DNA from: Rhabdornis inornatus
Lineage: Eukaryota; Chordata; Aves; Passeriformes; Rhabdornithidae
DNA: 64,000 bases
Assembly (NCBI GenBank): GCA_013397075.1
Contig: VWZS01004484.1
Location: 1 to 64,000 of the forward strand
Direction: 5' to 3'
Shown here: positions 10,901 to 22,107 of the stretch, piece by piece
How positions within the stretch are numbered: position 1 is the first letter of the stretch
How the letters are laid out: each line of letters begins with the position of its first letter
Program-made: the position numbers and the translations under genes
Notes under the pieces: generated by a model
The model's input: the letters and a program-made list of their open reading frames with translations, nothing else
What the model was told of the DNA's origin: nothing
The model's database searches: none

Positions 10901-13900
10901 CTGAAGTAGAAAAACAAATCATTTTATAAGTGCAATGACAAATGAAATTGAGCGTGATAAAATTTTGAATTAAATGGTGGTATCTAAAATTATTGGTAAT
11001 TCTCACCATTGAGAAGATACACAAAACATTCATAGAGATCAATGTTACATGAAAAGAAGGAAAAATATCTAAAAATTATTTCACATGTGTAAAAGACAAT
11101 GTATAAGGGGAATGACTACAGTTATAAAAATTACCTTAGAAGCCCAAGCAGCTTCAGATTCCAGCACTTTTGTAACACCTTTTATTCTGCCTCCCTTCTC
11201 TCCATGACAGATTAATCAGAATTTTAATACTAGCTTTTAGATGAAAATACTAACTTCAGATGAAACCCATATTGCTCCAACTTTTTGAAAACAACGATAA
11301 ATGGAGAATATTCAAAGACAGGCACATTAGATATACTTTCACTGTTTCCTGATTACTGCATATCTCATACAATATTGTTAATGAAGATGATGAATTGGAA
11401 GAGCCTCTGCAATTTCTGTGGTCAAGTGCTATGACTATTCATGCTTCTATGGCATTTTATGAGATGAATTAGTTAACTTTCTTCCTTAAATGAGTCTGAT
11501 AGATACAGGAGGATAAGAAATTAAAGGAAACCTTAATACAGGTAGGCTCTTTTTGCCTGTTCATATTGCTAAAGATAAATACTAGGAGAATCAGTTCTGT
11601 CTGCAGATTATTGCATTTTTCCATTTTTATTCGATTTTTCTGCTTTTAAATTGATAACATGAATTTCATTAGTTTAAGCTTTTCAAGTCCTGACTGGACA
11701 TGACTGAATGAACACAAAAATTTTACTCCTGTTTCAAAAGGACACTCTTCATAAATTACAGCATAAGCCCTGCTGGGAATTGGTTCAGCCTAAAGAGAAG
11801 TTTTGCTGGTAGGCTGAGGTTAAATGAACAGCTTTGTTGCATTTAATGGAACCCCAGGTTATTCCTTTAATTGCAGTTGTAGCATAATGTGTTTGAACAA
11901 TTTCTAAAACTGAATTCCAATCCTGAGGTTTGCACCAACGTTTCCACCTCTTCAACAAATGCAAGCAGAAAGTGTGAAAGACCAAGTCTGTAAGTTGTTT
12001 ATATAAAATGATATTGGAAATAACCTTAGGGAAAAAACACCAGAGAGATCTAGAACAGAAATTAATTGTCTGCTTCTACACAGCTGATGAAACAACTCTT
12101 GCTGCATTTGATCCAGTAAAGCATTAAACTTTAACTATACTGAGACAGGGAATGTTATCCAACAGAGCCCTCAACAGTCAATTGATGTCAACGCTTCAGG
12201 TCATAAATTGTGGTAAAAACAGCCACTGAGGCTTATGGTCTTTATAACTGAGCATGCATGTGCACATACTGCATGCAATGAAAGCTGATTGTTAGTTCAA
12301 TATTGCTGCTGATTTTAATGAGAACAAAGTTATGCTTAAGCACAAAAATACAGTTGTATGTACTTTAAAAAAAGCGTATCATAGTTTCTTAGTGTTTTAT
12401 TGCCCACATATTTTTTATTTTGGTGGTGGTGACAATGCACAGTTATGTACAGTTTGTGTACCCAGTGAATCCACACAGGTGAACCAAGAGAAGCTTCTCC
12501 ACCTAAAAAAACACTTAAATCAAACAGGAACTTCAAATGCCTGTCATTGCCAAAAACAAAGTATTTCCAGTTCCAAAGCCAGAGAGGGGGGTACAGACAT
12601 CTGAATTCAGAGAGAGCTCGTAATCACTTAACGTGGCTCAAGCTGGAATCCCTTGTACACCTGTACACATAATAACCTGCACAATACAGAAATACCTGCC
12701 AAGATAAGAAACTCTGACATTGGTCAGGGTGAGAAAGGTGAGGAAAAGTGCTGTTTCAGGGGGTTTAGCTCCAGAAGCTACAGGCTGAAATCCAGTAATT
12801 ATCAAGAAAAACAAAAGGAAAATTCCCTAGGTTTCAGATAACTATTTTTCTGTGTAACTGATATGTATGTGCATTTGTTACTTTTATCCTTTACTCTTCT
12901 CCTGTAGGTGATGTTACTAAGCCTGGTACCCGTACTCATGGGAACAGAATTTAAATCATTGCCCCCTCACAATTTTCTGTGCTTGGCTCTCATTGTGGGC
13001 CCTTAAAGCTTAAAAGCCCATAAGCTCTAAACAACTGCCTTTTCAAACACATATTTTAACACCTTAGTGTTTATTCCTCCATATCTAATGTGGTTTCCTT
13101 TTAAAATTATTCTTTTCTGGCATCTTCAATTTTACATCTTTACTCTTGGTCTTACCTTGCTGATAGCTGAAATTTGGGTGCACTTTAACTCTCACACTCA
13201 GCATCATGACACAATAGAAACTGCAGCTGTGGCAGCCAGTGCTGCTTTCTGCAGTGCTGCAGGACTCAGCTGCAGAGAATTCTGGCTTTATTGGTGTGAC
13301 TCATGGTTGTGTTTGACTAATGGTAAAACAGGGAATAATCCACAGTGCATATGCGAGTTCCATTTGTTTTGTACTCCTGCAACGCCACTGACTCCGGCAT
13401 CACAGCTCCTCCTGATTTACACTGCTATAAATCAAACTGCAATCACAGCCTGGGAGTACCTCACCGGGCCAAAACCTGGCATTTCCACATAATTAATGTT
13501 CCAAATAGGTAATGTCCTACTTATTGTTCAGAATTGTTCTCATTGTAGTTTTCATCTCCACTGATTTAGCTGTGTAATTACTTTTCAGTGGTGGCAACAG
13601 AGAACATGCTTTCTCCTTGCTATCAAGGCAGCATTTTTTTTTGTCACTGGGACTGAGTAACCATGAGGGGCCAAAACTAAAAGAGGGGGTAAGAAACAGA
13701 ACAAATGGTGTAAATAATTCAGTTCAAGAAATGCATTTTTTGTAATTGTTTTGTCCTCCCAAAAATGGCATCATAGGAATAAAAAAATCATATATTAAGT
13801 ATTACATATATCAAGTGAAACAAATAGTAAAAAGAATTAAAGGAACTGTTTCATAGTTATAATGACTTAAAGAAGTTTAGGTGTGGAGAGAGCAAAAGAG

Positions 13901-14159
13901 GAAGTCAGGATATTCTAACTACAACTAGTTGCCAAAGCCATTTATGTGCCAGCTACAGAAATGACACTGTTGAGCCTCAAAGCTCCCAGAGATGGCCCAG
14001 AATTAAACACTGCACACTCAAAGCATTTTGGGGGAGAGTATTTTAAAATGCATTTTTCAAGAAATTCAAGTTAGTCTGTGCTAGATATTATCAGTGGGAC
14101 TGAGGCAAACCACAGAGAAGCTTTAACTGAGAGCAGATTTTCAATTATTTATTTCAGGC

Positions 14160-14400
14160 ACTGACAATAAACTGGTCAGGGCAACATGAAACTCATTATG
14201 AGCTAATTTATATTGCTGTGCTCTGTGCTGCTGCAGTTAGCCTGATACAGTCACCCTCAGCTGAGAATTTGTACATTACACTGTATCCCCTAACAGGCAG
14301 TTTATGTTTTAGGATTACCAGTCTAATCCTATCAAATTCAGTGCTGCCAATATGTAATCCTGATTAATGTTAGTGTTTTCTAAGAGTGGCACCAGATCAA
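14160..14400. promoter_or_regulatory. Possible enhancer-like block with clustered TAATCC sites
   Basis: Within about 60 bases there are three copies of the bicoid/OTX-type core TAATCC or its complement (GGATTA 14312-14317, TAATCC 14324-14329, TAATCC 14355-14360), followed at once by a TGATTAATG site (14361-14369). The surrounding sequence is high-complexity and free of recognisable repeats. A homotypic cluster like this is what K50 homeodomain factors (OTX, CRX, PITX, GSC) bind. That it is a functional enhancer is inference only. Confidence 0.2.
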
Positions 14401-17171
14401 AAGTAATCAGCAGAAGTCAAATGAAAAACCCCCTCCCTGGATTTTAAATCATACATACTGAATATAAATTTCTGTATTATCAAGATTTCTGCTTCCACAA
14501 ATGGAACACAATTTGGTGAAAAAAAATAAAAGGACCATAAAAATGAAGCAAATTATTTTTTCTACTAGAGCAAGAAATCAGTAGTTTCCAGCTCAAGGAC
14601 AAATCATCCAACCAGTAGAATGGGATGCAGTCATTACTGCTTTACTACTTTTACTGTTAATGCATAAATGTGAGAACTCAACATTATAGAAACCCTTATC
14701 TAGATATTCTACTAAAAGCAATAATGGGATTTTAGCACTTAAAAAGGGAATCTAAACTCTTAAATACAAAATTGCAAGTTCCTGTTTAAGCCATAAGAGA
14801 TACCTAAATTAGTTAGTTGAGAAATGTGTCTTAAATATCTGCTGGCACCTGCAATTCTTCTTCTCAGTATTTTTTGCAAATCTTTAAATGTCGACATGGG
14901 CAAATAACTCATTGCTTAAGGCCAGTCAAGATTCTATTAACCTATCAAAGGGAACTGCTCTAGAACTACTTAATTCCTCAAACATTTTCTTGTGCTCAAA
15001 TCTTTCTCAGAATTACACAGTGTAGGGATAAGAAGGAAAGGTTAAAAAAAAAAGGCAGAAGCTGTTTCTTCACACATCTGCTGTATAAAATAAATAAGAC
15101 TCAGAGTACCTTTAATTCATGCATCTACCCCAATGTAGAAGTGTAGAAAAACACACATCTCCAAGGATAAGACTGAATATATCCTAAATATTCTCCATTT
15201 CCTGTCGGCTTCAACAGCATAGGTAAGGATGAACTCTCATGACTCTTTTGCATCAGTAGGTTGAGCTCCCCCCTTTGGAAGAGGACACTGTGATTTGGTT
15301 CCTTTGGCAGCAGTTTTTCAAATGTATTTCACATCAGCCAGTCACTAAATAAAACATCCAGAAGGTGGGGTAGGGACAGAGCCCTGCAAATTCTCACAGG
15401 GATGGTTTTAAAGGCTCTAAATTTAAACGTGTGACTGTACTTTTCCTTCCTTTCCCTCTCAAAGAAGGGGTTTTTTCCCCTTTTCAAAGGTGTGCAGCCA
15501 TAAAAGATGGAAACTGCAGTTCAATTGATCTCCAATACTTCACAGAGAAGTTTCAAACACATCGCTTAAGAGAGTAACTTTTCTACAGTCCCTTCAAAGA
15601 ATAAACTTGCTTTTAGGTGCCAGCTTCAGGTGACACTGCACGTCTCTGAAAATTTGGCTGGAAACAGATGCCATCCTGCTGGGTTTAGAGTGCATTTCAG
15701 ACTGAAAGTACAAAATTATGAAGACTTCCTCAGTGGTTTTCTGATCAGTACAAAGACTGGGTTTTATTCCAGTTTCACTCTAAGGGGAAAAACTTTCAAA
15801 GCATTGCTTAAAAGCAAATACCTAACACCAAAACTCTACACGATTCTAGACAATGCTTTTAGGGAAGAATTCTGCTTTTGGGGATGAAAGAAATTATTTA
15901 AAAATTATGGCTATTATTTGGAAAACTCATACCTTCAGCTCATTTCAAGACAAGCTTTGTACATTGCAATATTTTATCTTCCAAACATTTAATCACACAC
16001 CTGATTACTCTACACATTAGTAATTAAAAGCTTGATCTTCAAAGCCCCACTGATTTTAATAAGAACATTTATGTAAAGGTATGAGTAATTTCAGTTTTTG
16101 AAATAGGGGAACTACAGAACAATTAAATTGAGAGTGCTAAACAGTAATAGCAATAATAAAAAATATTTCACAGATTAATTTGAGATGGTGTTTAAAATTA
16201 GAAAACTGTTTTTGTTTGTAGAGGACATCTGTCACAGACTAATACTGAAATGTACTTCTGAACACACACACAGAGTGATGCACAAAGCATTGTACACATC
16301 CAGCAACTATTTGTGGAGACTGTACTGAATCACACCACTGAAATGGGGAGAAGTATATGCACAAAACCTTTAAAATATTGTGCCTGTGCTTTTTTCCTCC
16401 ATCAATGTGTTAAAGGCATTGAACAATGATCATATAAATAATTTATGGTGCATTTTAGTGTTGGTGTATGTAGGGGGGGGAGTATATCTATAACCAATTT
16501 CATTTCAAGGAAAGATACACTTTTAAGAGACAACTTTCACACATGACATGAAAACAAGAGTCTTAAAGTTTCATACACTATGTAATTTAAAGTTTTTAAG
16601 TCCTGAAAATGCAGAGCAGCTGCCAATTAAAAGGTTAAGCTGAAAGTTACTTCAATGGCGTGAGAAAAACCCAAATGGAAACTGAAAAATCTAGTTAAAG
16701 GACAAATCAAGCATGATCATATGATTGCATCTGAGTTCCAATGAACTGATCAACACATCACCCGTCTCAAATAAGGTCTTCTTGCTGAAGAAGAACACCT
16801 TGTTTATTGTTATGGCTTATTAAGCCCTATCATTGCTATTTCCAGGCTGCAGACACCTCTCCCCTGAGAACTGCACCGAGACCAGCCTGGAGAGTCATCA
16901 TGAAGCAAAAAAAGCTCCATATGTTCAAAGGGCTACACGAATGAACCCTGGCTCACAATTGCTCACAGCATCATCCTCAACATGGAGCTTCATCATTACA
17001 GGGTCACTGTGGAGCAGAGATGGGAGTGAGGTAAAACCACACAGGGGGAAAAATGGTGCCAAGGACAAGGAATGGATAACCTTGGAACTGCTCCCCTCAA
17101 GTGTGATGACCAAACAGTCTCTTGGTTGGTCAGGGAAATGTATGAATTACTTTTCTCCACAGAATTTGTTG

Positions 17172-17285
17172 TGCATTCTATTTAATATTAAATATTATAT
17201 ATTAATTCTACATTATTTTTATATTAATAGTACATTCTATTTAATAATAATATTAAATATTATTCTATTAAATATTAATATTAGT
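17172..17285. repeat. AT-rich low-complexity block
   Basis: This is almost pure A and T, made of overlapping TTAATATTAAATATTA-type words including ATTTAATA and TATTAATA repeats. No unit is cleanly tandem. The reverse complement is nearly identical in composition, so the block can form many small hairpins. Confidence 0.75.
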
Positions 17286-17908
17286 TCACCATTCTGAAGA
17301 AACATTCAGATTTGCATGGCTACTAATACAGTTTTAAGTTGGTTTATTCTATCCTGGGAAAAAAGCTTGTAGCTTAAACTTTTTTTTTATTTTCGGTTTT
17401 TTAATAGAGATAAACAGAGAATGTCTTCAGCATAGATGTGATTGAAATTTTTCTTCATTTATTTTCAAGAGCATCAGCTTTTCTAATCAGTGTAAATCCT
17501 GCCTGTCTCATGGGAACAGCCCACAGACACTGATAAGGGCCAGAGAAGAAAGAAGGTGATCAGCATGGAATATACACTTCTTCATCACGAAAAAATGCAT
17601 CACAGTTTAAAATCTCAAGGTCTTAATCAGCATGAAAAGAGCTTCTGAGGGAAAAGATAGGAAAAATTGATACAGATTTTTTCCCGCAGTGAAAAAATAA
17701 GATAAGGTTTATTGGCATAAGCAAAGAGAAAAATAATACTGTTATTTGTGAGAGTAAGAGTTTATTAGAATTCTCTGGGGAGAACTGCATCTCAGTGGGC
17801 ATACATAAATTTGCTATTAAAAAAATAAGATGAACTTAACTACCAAAACAGACTGAGGAACCTGTGTTAAGGAGATAAGTACTGCACTACAGCAGCATTG
17901 GCAATAAC

Positions 17909-18027
17909 TACCAAAAAAACCAAAAAACCAAACAAAACAACCAAAACAACAACAACAACAACAAAGAACAAAGAGCCAAAAAACCAACCAAAAACAAAAC
18001 AACAAACCAAAACAAACAAAACAAAAG
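17909..18027. repeat. A/C-only low-complexity tract, (CAA)n and (CCAAAA)n
   Basis: About 118 bases are composed nearly only of A and C on the plus strand, with a pure (AAC) core near 17947-17966 flanked by CCAAAA, CAAAA and CCAAC variants. The complementary strand gives a spurious open frame rich in Phe, Cys, Val and Trp. It is a simple-sequence expansion, not a gene. Confidence 0.85.
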
Positions 18028-21000
18028 CACCCAATGAAAGGAAAAGCTTGGGAGTTTGTCCTGAAGAAGAGTTGATTCTGCCCTGAACTGTACATTGTCT
18101 CCAGGGCTGATGTAGCATGAGAACAGCAGCTCCACATCAGGCTCCTGTTTGCTTCAAAGCCAGTTTTAGAACATTTTGCTTTTGCTGCTGTCCTGCAAAG
18201 ATGGACAATTCATGGCTGAGACCTCTCAAGCTGCAGGGCTCTAACACAGACCCTCAGTCTCACTGGGGAGGGACAGTAACCCAGGGTGTGATAACAAACT
18301 GAAAAGACCCCATCACACCCCAGCAAGCAGCCAGTGCAGCTTCAGCCTGAGGGGCTGTGACAAAGCAGGGACCCCAGCAGGACAGCAAGGCTCCACTCTC
18401 TGCTCAGACTGCCCCACAGCCCCACCTGCCCCTGCCAAACTGCCTGGGAACTTAGGCACTGGACACTACAAACACCTACACACACTCCAGTGAGGAACTT
18501 GAGGTTCAGACATGATGAACATCCAAGCTTCTACTCATATATGCAACAGAAAATCAAGCTATGCTTATGTAGTTCTTCGTGGTGACTTTTAATGCTGCTT
18601 TAATGTATTCCAACAGCCTTATTCAAACCTGGCTTTCTGTCTGTGGAAAAAATACAGAAAAATTGCAATAGGAAATACCTACAACTGTAATACCTTCACA
18701 CCTTAGCCCAAAGCATCCTAAATCTTAAATGATTTCCTGGATTATCATTCAAGAAACATTGCTTTCTTCCAGGGAGTATTCCTAGGTTTTTGTAGGATAC
18801 ATTGTGTGCTTTACAGGATAACACTGCATTATTTTGCTTACAAACAATTCTTAAACCATCTATTTTAATTATAACATTTCTTACTTTGTCAGTTTAATCT
18901 TATCACTAGGACCACTCACCTTTCCTGTCTATTTTTTATTTTTACAATAGAATTTAATTATTTTGTCACAATAAGATATTGTACACTGCCCATAACAGCT
19001 TAAAACATTCTCTAGTTGCCCAGAATGGTCTGCAGCCATGCAAAGTATTAGATATGATCTTTGACGTAAAAAAATCTGTAGGACTAAATTTAAATGTATG
19101 AATTAATATTCCTGTGCACTGTTCAAAATAGGCTTTTGTGACATATCTAGTATTTTTTGTAAATTTGTTTTGCAAGTTGATGAAAATACTGAGGATTTGT
19201 TATTCAAACTCTGCCAATTCATTTTAATTTCCCTGTATTGTGAAGATAAGATTTTGGGAATTGTGAAACTCCACTGTAAAAGGTGTAGCTGTATCTATCA
19301 TCTCAGACCATTTGCTTCCTCTAAAAAAAACCTTTGGTTCATCTTCAAGCTCCATTTTCAGGTTAGAAAAGGTAATTGAAGGTAGGCAGGAAGCCTGATT
19401 GTGCTTTTAAAAAATCACCCTTTTAAACAAAACAAAACCAAAAGAGGTGTACTTTCATAGTTTAATGCAGCAGGCTGAAAATGAATATTAAAATCCCACA
19501 TTAATTGCCACTTTAATATTAGACTGTGTCCTGTGCGAGGCAAAAATACATGAATATGTCCTGGGATTTCAGTCTCTTAAATTGTGCTCTCAATACTTCA
19601 TAGAAATATATCTTAAAAAATTAATTGAAAAAGCTGAGTTAACTTTAAAGATTTCCAGAACCAATGGTACAATGAGAAATGCCAAGCAGCAACTACAAGA
19701 TATATTTTCTGAATCAACACCACTAATTTTTTCTGTTTCTTAAAGAAAAACTTGCAACTTTCTAATCCCACTGTTTAAAAACAAGCAATAACTGCTACAT
19801 CAGGTAAGAACAGCCCTCTTTATTTCAAATTCAATTTTTTACTGCTGATCAGAATGTTAATCAATGCTAATATTTTATTTCACATTAGAAAGTGATTATT
19901 GGTCAGCACAACCCCAACCCTGCCTGCTCCTCCCCTGTCTCACAGGGACATTAGAATGGGGACAGGCACTGATCACCCTTCATGTTCAGGGAGGAATGTC
20001 CTCAATAATTGCCCTTTCCCCTTTTATTCCTGAGGGAGGCATGGGGTGAAGCCACCAGAACACGATCTGTGCATCTTAAGCATATATCACAAACCAGAGC
20101 AAGAAAATCAAAGTTCATAACTACCAAAATTGGAAGGCCCAAATGCTCAGAGCAGTTTTAGGCCCTTTCCAACCTGTGTTGGTATTCTTCCATTTTCCTA
20201 CCCACGTCCAGGTTAAAGAGAACAAGACCCCCAGCAATTTTCATTTTTGCACCTCAGTGTCTCTGTCAGCAGCTTCCTTCCCACTGTCATACTGTAAGAG
20301 TCTCATACAGGGGCCAGGGTGCACCAAAAAATCCACTTGTCTATGGGAATGCACAGAAATGCATTCTATAAACCCCATTTTTCCAAGCAGAATATTATTT
20401 CACAGACTATTAAACCTCTTAACATAATGATGTTGGGACATCACTGAGTCCGTACTACAATGGAGCTTCTGATTATTGTTGTTGCTTTATAGAAAAAAGT
20501 AACATCCAGTGCTGCTAAACAGATATTTTTAGTATTTCTAATTGAGGTACTACTAGGCTGAGGGCACGTAGAAGACATTTTCATGGCTGAATAAATCTCT
20601 AAAAAAAAGGTTTTGTAAGGAAAGCATTAACACAAAATTTAGCTATCACACTATAATGAAAACTGTTATCCTCCTTTTCATTATGATAGATGCTATGATG
20701 TTTCAGGCTTTTCTTACTGAAAGGAGTCTAAACCCCCACAGAATTATCCAGGCTGTTCTTCCCCACCCTGTGTCTGTGAAGTTAATTAATCTCATCCAAA
20801 TGTGTTGCCCTTCCTTTGTCACTTCTGGATTTCTTATAAGTTTTCCATATAGATTTGGGATCTTGTTTGTTTGCTTATTTTTATTATTGTTGGTTTGGGT
20901 TTTTTTTTTGTTTTGCTTTGTTTAAGATCATTCAAGTATCCATCAGAGGATAAAATACCTTCTAATAAAATGAAGAAGGCTTATGAGGCTCATTAAGACA

Positions 21001-21867
21001 ATACATGCTTTTAAGCCAGGTACTGTCAAAAAATATTTATTTTGTGATAATGAACAATAGAAGCCACTCTGAGAAAGTATCATATCTGAAAGAAAAAACT
21101 ATGAAGATGATTTAAAAGGAAAATAATAGTATACATCTAATATTCACTGGCCCCCTAATTAGTATTCATATGTGTTTTCTCTTAAGTGAAAAAGGAACAT
21201 GGCAAATGGAAAAAAAGTTACAAAACCAGCAATATTTAAAATATAGATGCCACTTAGTTCACCAAACTCATTATTTTCTTTTTTTTTCCTCAGGTGATAA
21301 ACAGCATGCCAAGGAAAACAGTTTCTGTGTGTGGTCATTTCTATGCATTAATATATTTTACAATTTTCTGAGGAACCATTTCAATTCAGTGCAAAAAATG
21401 CTGGAGGCAACTGTGGACTATTTGATTTTTTTTCCAACTGAATGGCTTTACTATGTGATTCCAATAACTGTCAGTTTTATCAAATAGCAGAACTTTTCCA
21501 TTTACTAAATTCTGCTTATTTCATTAATTTAAGACATGCTCTAGACCACCTGTTAGTGTTTCAGTTTGTCTTTACCCCACAGATCATTCCAAGACATCCA
21601 ACAGGAATCAGCAAATCAAATTTACTCTACTGTTCACTAAGTGTGCAACCAACCGAATCCATTAATTACTTCATGTAATTTCAAATTTCAAATGGTTCAC
21701 ATTTCATTTAAATCAGGCTACTTAAACCATTGGAGTAATTTTACTAAGATATATTCAGGAGTGAAGTCCTATCTCATGTTACCTCCATCAACAGGCCTTT
21801 GCATCCTGAGAAACCTCTTCTCCTCAATATCACAGCAGTTTTCTCCAGTATAAACACAACACCAAGG

Positions 21868-21888
21868 AAAAAAAAAAAAAAAAAAAAA
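21868..21888. repeat. Poly-A run of 21
   Basis: Twenty-one consecutive A residues, followed by GAAGAGAAT. No LINE or gene 3' end is recognisable upstream, and no target duplication is visible, so I do not call it a retrocopy tail. Confidence 0.9.
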
Positions 21889-22046
21889 GAAGAGAATGCA
21901 GCTCAGATATATGAGAGAAATCACTGCTAAAATGTATTGGCAGTTTTCACATAATCAGAATGCCACCATTTGCATCCAAATCTAGTGCATCTTCAACATA
22001 CCAAGCTTGATTTCTTTTGCCTGTATTTGGATTTCTGTGTCTGCAG

Positions 22047-22107
22047 AAATGTGAGCACAGAAGATTTAAGTCTGATAAGAATAAAGGAGTTGAAGGTGTG
22101 TTCAAAG
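22047..22107 (+). other. Candidate internal exon, 61 bp, unknown
   Basis: A long pyrimidine-rich acceptor ending TTTCTGTGTCTGCAG precedes 61 bases and a near-consensus donor (TCAAAG then GTAAGAAT). Two frames are open, one giving KCEHRRFKSDKNKGVEGVFK and another NVSTEDLSLIRIKELKVCSK. Neither points to a family I know. This is the best-looking splice pair on the plus strand, but 61 bases is too short for the open frame to count. A non-coding RNA exon or chance are both live options. Confidence 0.2.

Larger units (their letters stand above)
9127..17171. other. AT-rich unique DNA, no gene recognised
   Basis: Open frames up to about 141 codons occur but show no family signature and overlap frames on the other strand. 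A candidate exon on the minus strand (10796-10900) and a cluster of homeodomain-type sites (14311-14369) are listed separately. A hairpin with six-base arms (AAGGGG, six T, CCCCTT) lies near 15465-15482. A run of eight G occurs at about 16473-16480. Confidence 0.5.

Noticed and set aside
11135..11215. Minus-strand open segment ending in a donor (TCTAAG then GTAATTTT), translating to GGRIKGVTKVLESEAAWASK
   Set aside because: The translation looks protein-like, but no acceptor with a pyrimidine tract precedes it and an in-frame TGA lies just upstream.
13067..13492. 141-codon forward frame
   Set aside because: No domain or conserved motif, AT-rich start, and the 3' half lies in slightly GC-richer sequence. 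It fits a chance frame.
16833..17297. 154-codon forward frame
   Set aside because: Its last third reads into the AT-rich low-complexity block (17172-17285), giving an Ile/Tyr/Asn-rich tail. No family.
17817..18137. Minus-strand frame of 106 codons rich in Phe, Cys, Val and Trp, resembling a membrane protein
   Set aside because: It is the antisense of the A/C-only tract at 17909-18027, and the hydrophobic residues come from GTT/TTT/TGT triplets of simple sequence.
19760..19806. Strong acceptor (TTTTTTCTGTTTCTTAAAG) and donor (CATCAG then GTAAGAAC) framing a putative exon
   Set aside because: All three frames contain stops, so it cannot be coding. It shows that good splice-like pairs arise by chance here and lowers trust in the other candidates.
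21868..21888. Poly-A run as a tail of a processed pseudogene or LINE
   Set aside because: No recognisable coding or LINE sequence upstream and no flanking direct repeats seen.
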